Shown: positions 1-4,565 of the stretch, one piece after another
How positions within the stretch are numbered: position 1 is the first letter of the stretch
How the letters are laid out: each line of letters opens with the position of its first letter
Assembly: GCA_900551555.1 (NCBI GenBank)
Contig: URWC01000044.1
Location: 1 to 12,328, forward strand
Origin: an uncultured Collinsella sp.
GTDB lineage: Bacteria > Actinomycetota > Coriobacteriia > Coriobacteriales > Coriobacteriaceae
Reading direction: 5' to 3'
Length of the DNA stretch: 12,328 nucleotides
Notes under the pieces: generated by a model
What the model was told of the DNA's origin: nothing
Database searches by the model: none
The model's input: the letters and a program-made list of their open reading frames with translations, nothing else
Translations under genes and position numbers: made by a program

Positions 1-33
1 AAACCAGAAACGGCGCCGCTCTCGCGACGCCGT
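1..33 (-). terminator. Hairpin terminator of tRNA-Arg
   Basis: Read on the minus strand, ACGGCGTCGC, a GAGA tetraloop and GCGGCGCCGT form a 10-bp stem with one G-U pair (arms at 24-33 and 10-19), followed by the T-rich stretch TTTCTGGTTT. It lies just after the CCA end of the tRNA gene, so it fits an intrinsic terminator. The tail is interrupted by CTGG, so it is not a textbook U-run. Confidence 0.7.
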
Positions 34-43
34 CATAATCTTC

Positions 44-119
44 TGGTGCCCCCGGGCGGATTCGAACCGTCGACACCCGCTTTAGGAGAGCGGTGCTCTA
101 TCCCCTGAGCTACGGAGGC
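44..119 (-). tRNA. tRNA-Arg, anticodon CCU, CCA encoded
   Basis: The minus strand folds into a full cloverleaf: acceptor GCCTCCG/CGGGGGC with one T-G pair, D stem GCTC/GAGC, anticodon stem CCGCT/AGCGG around loop CTCCTAA, a 5-nt variable loop, and a T loop TTCGAAT. The anticodon CCT (84-86) reads the AGG arginine codon. The discriminator A and the CCA (44-46) are both encoded. One T-stem pair (GACGG/CCGCC) is an A-C mismatch. The gene is followed directly by a hairpin terminator and no other tRNA is adjacent, so it is probably a single-gene transcript. Confidence 0.95.
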
Positions 120-129
120 ATGTTGTACT

Positions 130-135
130 AGTGTA
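130..135 (-). promoter_or_regulatory. Probable extended -10 box for the tRNA
   Basis: On the minus strand TGCTACACT gives a TGn-extended -10 element (TACACT at 135-130), 11 nt before the mature tRNA 5' end. It would start transcription roughly 4 nt upstream of the tRNA. No convincing -35 hexamer is found at 16-18 bp, which is tolerated by extended -10 promoters. Prediction by eye only. Confidence 0.4.
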
Positions 136-199
136 GCAGATTTACGCCGTTGTAATACAGCGTATAGCCACTCTTCGAAGTTGCGGTGGAACAGCCCTC

Positions 200-398
200 C
201 GGAAAGTGTGTCCCACTATCCAGGCAAATTCTGGGTCAAACTTTCCCAATGGGACCTCGCTGGAAACTGTGTCCCAGAATTTCGGCTCGAAACGGGACAC
301 GGTTTCCCAAACGACCCCGTTCCGGAAACTACATCCCGGAATCGGCGCTCGAACTGGGATGCACTTTCCCGATCGAGCCCCATGGGAAACTGCGTCCC
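200..398. repeat. Array of seven alternating inverted 15-bp repeats, ~61-bp period
   Basis: Forward copies of the consensus GGGAAACTGYGTCCC lie at 200-214, 261-275, 323-337 and 384-398. Reverse-complement copies lie at 233-247, 294-308 and 356-370. Starts alternate by 33 and 28-29 bp, so each forward/reverse pair repeats every 61-62 bp. Each pair can fold into a hairpin with an 18-nt loop. The pair at 261/294 is perfect over 14 bp apart from one wobble, and the pair at 323/356 keeps pairing through matched changes (TGTCCC/GGGACA becomes CATCCC/GGGATG). The array begins 23 bp past the stop codon of the DUF956 gene. No protein reading frame explains it. Confidence 0.85.
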
Positions 399-421
399 AC
401 TTGGGGGGCGCTCTTTAATGA

Positions 422-820
422 CTAGTTACCTTTGTGGAAGAGGTTTTTGATAACGGAGGGGATGCTCTTGGCGCCCTTGGCCGTCACATCGATAAAGTCG
501 GGCGAACGCACAAGCTTATCCACGTCGACGTACTTGCGGACCGCGCGCAACGTCTCTTTGTCGTCGCGCGTCGAAAACGTAAAGTGACCGTTGTCCTTGG
601 TGAAGATGGCAAAACGCGTGATCTTCTTGGTGCCGCGTAAAACCTCGGCGGCAATATAGTCGACCTCGTCCCACGGGATTTGAATATAATCCTCGGGATT
701 GCGCTCGTTGTAATACTCGAACGCCTTATTGCCCACCATCACGTTACCGTGGCTGGTAAGCCCCATCAGGCAGGTTGCCGGCGTTGCCAGATCGACCGTG
801 CTGTTCTGAGATTGCGCCAT
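422..820 (-). CDS. DUF956 family protein (ManO-type, mannose PTS associated)
   Basis: A 132-residue cytoplasmic protein with no signal peptide or membrane segment. I recognise the DUF956 family from the N-terminal NSTVDL region, the GNKAFEYYN stretch, the DYIQIPWDEVDYI core and the FAIFTKDNGHFTFSTRDD strand pair. Family members sit at the end of mannose-type PTS operons, as here after EIID. Their biochemical role is not firmly known; a regulatory or accessory role is usually assumed. The ATG at 820 was chosen because family proteins start near this residue and GAGG lies about 7 nt upstream. The longer reading frame to 871 would run through a hairpin and lacks a good ribosome binding site. A terminator-like hairpin between EIID and this gene suggests lower or separately tuned expression. 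Confidence 0.85.
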   Translation of the reverse strand: MAQSQNSTVDLATPATCLMGLTSHGNVMVGNKAFEYYNERNPEDYIQIPWDEVDYIAAEVLRGTKKITRFAIFTKDNGHFTFSTRDDKETLRAVRKYVDVDKLVRSPDFIDVTAKGAKSIPSVIKNLFHKGN

Positions 821-837
821 GCGCACCTCGCCCTCCA

Positions 838-883
838 AATAAAACAATCGGACCGCATCCAGTGTACCCACCGGGTGCGGTCC
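838..883 (-). terminator. Hairpin terminator/attenuator between EIID and DUF956
   Basis: On the minus strand GGACCGCACCC (883-873), a 12-nt loop and GGATGCGGTCC (860-850) pair over 11 bp with one wobble, followed by GATTGTTTTATTT. It lies 57 nt after the EIID stop codon and its T-rich tail runs into the Shine-Dalgarno region of the DUF956 gene. It could end most PTS transcripts and let some read-through reach DUF956, or act as a 3' stabilising hairpin. Confidence 0.65.
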
Positions 884-940
884 GTTTCAATGGCTCAAAA
901 GCCCTTGCCTAGCAATTCTCGGTCTTAAGCCGAAACGTGC

Positions 941-1861
941 TTACATGAAGCCGCAGACGCGACCGATGATGCCGATGGCGAAGAGAGCCAGGATGATGAC
1001 GATCGGGCTGACCTTCTTCTTGAGGAGCTTGCAGACCAGCAGGGTCAGGCACACGGCGGCAAGGCCGGGGATGAGCTGATCGAGGTTGGCCTGAAGCGTG
1101 GTGACCTTCACCTGATCAAGGGCGTTAGCACCGATGGAGTTGTACATCGTCAGTGCTTCCTTAACACCCTCAGAACCGGAGGGCAGGTTAGCCCAGTCGA
1201 TAAAGGCGCCAGCAGACTGCGTGACCTTGGAGACGACCGGGGTGAAGGAGATGGACACCCAGCGCTCGACCAGGGCGCCGATGATGAACATACCCAGGAT
1301 GGAAGCACCCTCGGTGACCTTGCCCATCAGACCGCCGGAGAGGTCCTTGGCGATGGAGGAGCCGACCTTGTAGCCAAACTCCTGCGTGTACCACAGGAAG
1401 GCGTAACGGATGATGTTCCACGCGAAGAAGAACAGCAGCGGACCGGCGATGCTGCCGGACAGGGCCAGGGAAGCGCCCAGAGCGCCCAGAATCGGGCGAA
1501 GGGTGAACCAGAAGGCGGGGTCGCCGACGCCGGCGAGCGGGCCCATCATACCGACCTTGACGCCCTGAATGGCGACGTCGTCAATCGGGGCACCGTTGGC
1601 GCGCTCCTCCTCGAGAGCGAGGGTAACGCCAATGACGGGGGCGGAAACATAGGGGTGGGTGTTATAGAACTCCAGGTGGCGCTTAAGAGCGGCAATCTGG
1701 TCATCCTTGCTGGTGTAGAGCTTCTTGATCGCAGGGATCATTGCGAAGCACCAGCCGCCGTTCTGCATACGCTCGTAGTTCCACGAGCCCTGAAGGAACT
1801 GATGACGGAAGCAAACCTTCTTGCGGTCAGCCTTGGTGAGCTGAATCTTGTTCTCTGCCAT
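941..1861 (-). CDS. manZ: PTS mannose/fructose/sorbose family EIID subunit
   Basis: A 306-residue membrane subunit that, with EIIC, forms the sugar channel of a mannose-type phosphotransferase system. The N-terminal FRHQFLQGSWNYERMQ region and the central GPLAGVGDPAFWF motif (about residues 107-119) are hallmarks of the EIID family. Several hydrophobic segments follow, including one at the extreme C-terminus that contains the LFAIGIIGR stretch. ATG at 1861 is preferred over an in-frame GTG at 1870, because AGGAGGGG sits about 9 nt before the ATG and the GTG would be too close to it. It lies 16 nt after the EIIC stop, so the two are translationally linked. The sugar cannot be told from sequence; mannose, glucose, fructose and amino sugars are all family substrates. 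Confidence 0.93.
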   Translation of the reverse strand: MAENKIQLTKADRKKVCFRHQFLQGSWNYERMQNGGWCFAMIPAIKKLYTSKDDQIAALKRHLEFYNTHPYVSAPVIGVTLALEEERANGAPIDDVAIQGVKVGMMGPLAGVGDPAFWFTLRPILGALGASLALSGSIAGPLLFFFAWNIIRYAFLWYTQEFGYKVGSSIAKDLSGGLMGKVTEGASILGMFIIGALVERWVSISFTPVVSKVTQSAGAFIDWANLPSGSEGVKEALTMYNSIGANALDQVKVTTLQANLDQLIPGLAAVCLTLLVCKLLKKKVSPIVIILALFAIGIIGRVCGFM

Positions 1862-1877
1862 ATGTATCACTCCCCTC

Positions 1878-2696
1878 CTACTCGTAATCGTTCAGAATGT
1901 CGCCGAGCGGGTCACCGGAGCCGCCGCCCATGCCGCCACCCTGCTTGGCCAGATCCTTAAGGCCAAGGTAGATGAGGGCAAGGGAGATGCCGATGAGGCC
2001 AAGGGCGATCAGCGTGAGCTGAGGGATGGCAGCAAGGACAAAGCCGAGGATGAAGAACGGCCAGGTCTCCTTGGTGGCCATCATGTTGATGACCATGGCG
2101 TAACCGACGGAAGCGACCATGCCGCCGCCGACAGCCATGCCGCCGGACAGCCAGTCGGGCATAGCGTTAAGCGCGTTGGTAACAGCCTCGGCCGGGATGA
2201 TGCACAGAAGTACTGCCGGGATGGCGATACGAAGGCCCTGCATGAGGATGGCGGCGTACTGCCAGCGCTCGATGCCGGAGAAGTCGCCCTTCTCGGCGCA
2301 ACCGTCCATGGCGTGAGCGATAGCGGTAGCCAGGGTACGGCAGATCATGGTCAGGAACAGACCAGCGACCGACAGCGGGACGGCGACGGCGATGGCGGCG
2401 GTAACGGCCTTTGCCGAATCGGTGGCGCCACCGTTGAGGGCGAGCACCATGATGATCGAAGAAGCGACCGAGGCCAGAGCGGCGTCAGGCGCGACAGCGG
2501 CGCCAACGTTAGCCCAGCCAAGGGCCATCATCTGGAGCGAACCGCCCAGGAGGATGCCCTCCTGAAGGTGACCGGTTACGAGACCGATAAGCGTGCATGC
2601 CACGAGCGGCTGATGGAACTGGAACTCATCCAGAATGCCTTCCATACCGGCAAGCAACGCGACAATCGCAACAAGCAGAATAGTGATTGCAGACAT
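1878..2696 (-). CDS. manY: PTS mannose/fructose/sorbose family EIIC subunit
   Basis: A 272-residue polytopic membrane protein, the transport-channel partner of EIID. Recognised by the N-terminal hydrophobic start, the GILLGGSLQMMALG stretch (about residues 47-60) and the following WANVGAAVAPDAALAS segment, both typical of the ManY/SorA family. It has many hydrophobic helices and a short C-terminal tail rich in glycine (GGGMGGGSGDP) that is likely cytoplasmic and flexible. ATG at 2696 is preceded by AAAGGAGGG. It follows the EIIAB stop by 18 nt and precedes EIID by 16 nt, the standard order for this operon type. The glycine-rich tail is a little unusual compared with well-known ManY proteins; its meaning is unknown. 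Confidence 0.93.
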   Translation of the reverse strand: MSAITILLVAIVALLAGMEGILDEFQFHQPLVACTLIGLVTGHLQEGILLGGSLQMMALGWANVGAAVAPDAALASVASSIIMVLALNGGATDSAKAVTAAIAVAVPLSVAGLFLTMICRTLATAIAHAMDGCAEKGDFSGIERWQYAAILMQGLRIAIPAVLLCIIPAEAVTNALNAMPDWLSGGMAVGGGMVASVGYAMVINMMATKETWPFFILGFVLAAIPQLTLIALGLIGISLALIYLGLKDLAKQGGGMGGGSGDPLGDILNDYE

Positions 2697-2714
2697 GTAT
2701 CGGACCCTCCTTTA

Positions 2715-3704
2715 CTATGCTTGAGCGGCCAGTTCGGCCTTAGCTTTCTTCAACATGGCGTCGAGATCCTCGGAGGAATCCGAAGGAACCTTGCGGACCT
2801 CGAACTTGACGCCCTTGGCCTTGAGGGCCTCGAGAGTCTTGACGTCGTCATCGCCCATAGCGACGGCGTTGGTGACGACGACCTTGCCCTTGGAGTGAGC
2901 CATGGAACCGATGTTGACTTCCTTGATGTCGACGCCGGCCTCGATGGCCTTGAGCAGATCCTGCGGGTTCTCGAAGAGCAGCATGGCCTTGGTGTCACCA
3001 AAGCGCGTGTCCTTGACGACCTCGGCCATCTTCTTGATGGGCACGACGTTGGCATGGACTCCCGGAGGGGCAGCCTGCTCGATCATGGTCTTGCGGAGCT
3101 CGTCGTGAGCAACGCCGTCGGAAACCACGATGATGCGGTTGGGGTTGATCTGCTTGGTCCACGTGGTGGCCACCTGACCATGAAGCAGACGGGTGTCGAT
3201 ACGGACGTGGGCGATCTTGATGTGCCCATCGCCGATGACCGTTCCCGGAGGGATGGCGCCTGCAGGAGCAGCGGCGGCCGCAGCCGGCTTCTTCTCCTCG
3301 GGCTCCAGAGACTCGGGCTTGACGCGCACGCCAGCCTTAGCCTCAGTCACGAGATGTTTTGCGATCGCATGTGCAGTGTTCTTTGCGTCAAAGCGCTGCG
3401 AATATGCCTCGATGAGCATAGGCAGGTTGACACCGGTGACGATAGCCCAGGAATCATGGCCCTCGATGAGCCCGCTGATCTGGTTGAACGGCGTGCCGCC
3501 CCACAGATCAACGAGGAAGAGCACCTGCTCCTGGTCTTCGAAGGAAGCGATTGCTTCCTCGACCTTGGCACGGAAGTCGTCGGGGCCCATGCTCGGCTCG
3601 AGCGAGACCACGGCAACAGACGGCTGATCGCCAAAGACCATCGAGCCCGTCTGCTTGATTCCAGCTGCCAAGTCCCCGTGGCTAGCAAGAACAATACTTA
3701 CCAT
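2715..3704 (-). CDS. manX: PTS mannose/fructose/sorbose family fused EIIAB subunit
   Basis: A 329-residue soluble phosphocarrier with two domains. EIIA is at about residues 1-122, with the phosphorylatable His9 in VLASHGDLA and a DLWGGTPFN motif. A flexible Lys/Glu/Pro/Ala linker spans about 126-158. EIIB follows from about 160, with phospho-His175 in RIDTRLLHGQVATTW. Phosphate would pass from HPr to His9, then His175, then the sugar carried by EIIC/EIID. ATG at 3704 is preceded by AAAGGAGGT at a 7-nt spacing; an in-frame GTG sits directly before it but is only 4 nt from the Shine-Dalgarno. First gene of the operon, with a strong -10 box about 70 nt upstream. Domain order and linker match ManX of the family. 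Confidence 0.94.
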   Translation of the reverse strand: MVSIVLASHGDLAAGIKQTGSMVFGDQPSVAVVSLEPSMGPDDFRAKVEEAIASFEDQEQVLFLVDLWGGTPFNQISGLIEGHDSWAIVTGVNLPMLIEAYSQRFDAKNTAHAIAKHLVTEAKAGVRVKPESLEPEEKKPAAAAAAPAGAIPPGTVIGDGHIKIAHVRIDTRLLHGQVATTWTKQINPNRIIVVSDGVAHDELRKTMIEQAAPPGVHANVVPIKKMAEVVKDTRFGDTKAMLLFENPQDLLKAIEAGVDIKEVNIGSMAHSKGKVVVTNAVAMGDDDVKTLEALKAKGVKFEVRKVPSDSSEDLDAMLKKAKAELAAQA

Positions 3705-3707
3705 CAC

Positions 3708-4040
3708 ATAACCTCCTTTTTGTCTACGTATTTCCTACACGACATGAAAGGAGTATACCTGTTTGGATTGTGGAATTATAGCTAAATTCGCAAAAGGTTG
3801 CATTATTTGTTTAAACGTCTAAGTTTGTTACAAATTGATTACGTTGCCTGTTTACAGCTCATTGCCTGCTAAAACGTGATTTGTGATTACTTTCAAAGAC
3901 ATATACAGGCGCACTGTTCATTAATACCGCTTTTAGGTGAATCCCAATGCGTCTGCGTGCCACCATTTTGTTTAAACAGACATGACTTGACTAACCGAAG
4001 CAAATATGTTTAGAACTCTAGCCCATGTAGACATTAGATG
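3708..4040. other. 333-bp AT-rich control region upstream of the PTS operon
   Basis: This gap is clearly richer in A and T than its neighbours and holds no credible gene. It contains the PTS promoter, two copies of TTTGTTTAAAC (3806-3816 and 3967-3977, each with the palindrome GTTTAAAC), two TTGCCTG copies (3844 and 3862) and a GTGATTTGTGATTAC repeat around 3876-3890. The first GTTTAAAC lies just upstream of the -35 position. These are candidate regulator sites; no regulator is identified. No clear terminator for hypA is seen at its right edge. Confidence 0.5.
3775..3803 (-). promoter_or_regulatory. Probable promoter of the PTS operon
   Basis: The minus strand has a perfect TATAAT at 3780-3775. 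A weak -35 (ATGCAA, 3803-3798) lies 17 bp upstream. The predicted start gives a leader of roughly 60 nt before the EIIAB start codon. The poor -35 suggests that an activator is needed. I saw no sigma-54 -24/-12 element, although some mannose-type PTS operons in other phyla use one. Confidence 0.55.
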
Positions 4041-4469
4041 TTAGGCGATGTGGAGAGGGTTGGCGGCGTCGACGGCGTCGGGGGCGTCGGAGAGGCCGTC
4101 AGGAGCAGCGTCTGCCGGGTCCTCGTCGGGGGTCTCGATCTGTTTGATCATTACCTCTTGGCCCTGCAGCAAATAGGTCTCGCCGCTACCGCAATGGGGA
4201 CAGGTCTTGCCGTGCTCGACCGTCGCGTAGTCGCAGCCACACGCCTCGCAATGCGTCACGGCCTCGACGGGCTCCACGATAAGCTCCGCGCCCTGCGCGA
4301 TAGGCTTTTTATCTGCTACCCAGCGCCAAGCGTCGAGCAGCAAGTCGGGAACGACGCCCGAGACCTCGCCCAGCAGCAGCGTGACGCTCGAAACGCGACG
4401 CACGCCATGAGCGCGCGCCACATTCTCAACATCGCGAATGATGTGATACACAATCCCTAATTCATGCAA
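4041..4469 (-). CDS. hypA: Hydrogenase/urease nickel metallochaperone HypA
   Basis: A 142-residue protein that delivers nickel to [NiFe]-hydrogenase maturation, working with HypB. The start is a TTG at 4469: it gives the invariant N-terminus MHELGIV, where Met1/His2 bind nickel, and AAAGGG lies 7 nt upstream. The zinc site is CEAC (Cys74, Cys77) and CPHC (Cys90, Cys93), with an extra Cys79. The body matches the family length of about 113-120 residues, followed by an unusual acidic Asp/Ala/Pro tail of about 30 residues. It lies downstream of the oxidoreductase, separated by 96 nt and a hairpin. No hydrogenase genes lie in the window, so the client enzyme must be encoded elsewhere. Confidence 0.9.
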   Translation of the reverse strand: MHELGIVYHIIRDVENVARAHGVRRVSSVTLLLGEVSGVVPDLLLDAWRWVADKKPIAQGAELIVEPVEAVTHCEACGCDYATVEHGKTCPHCGSGETYLLQGQEVMIKQIETPDEDPADAAPDGLSDAPDAVDAANPLHIA

Positions 4470-4515
4470 GTCGAAACCCTTTCTGCAGAGGTTGATTCGA
4501 TGCAAACTCAAAGCA

Positions 4516-4549
4516 AGGGAACGGCGAAATCTAGTCTGCGCCGTCCCCT
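4516..4549 (-). terminator. Hairpin between oxidoreductase and hypA
   Basis: On the minus strand AGGGGACGGCG (4549-4539), a 12-nt loop and CGCCGTTCCCT (4526-4516) form an 11-bp stem with one G-U pair, then a loosely T-rich TGCTTTGAGTTT. It begins 17 nt after the oxidoreductase stop. The weak tail makes an attenuator or mRNA-stabilising hairpin as likely as a full terminator. Confidence 0.5.
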
Positions 4550-4565
4550 TACCCGCCATGGTTAC

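Noticed and set aside
200..398. CRISPR array
   Set aside because: Copies alternate in orientation, are only 15 bp and imperfect, spacers of 13-14 and 18 bp are themselves similar, and no cas gene is present.
44..421. Integrated mobile element using the tRNA-Arg gene as attachment site
   Set aside because: No integrase, no duplicated tRNA 3' end and no transferred cargo are visible; the neighbouring operon looks ordinary.
181..450. Overlapping plus-strand frames across the repeat array
   Set aside because: Three different frames are open because of the repeats; the peptides are repetitive translations of the 15-mers and no ribosome binding site is convincing.
1848..3785. 645-codon open frame on the plus strand opposite EIIAB and EIIC
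   Set aside because: It lies antisense to two clear PTS genes, reads as low-complexity Asp/Gly/Arg/His protein with no domain, and long antisense frames are common opposite high-GC genes.
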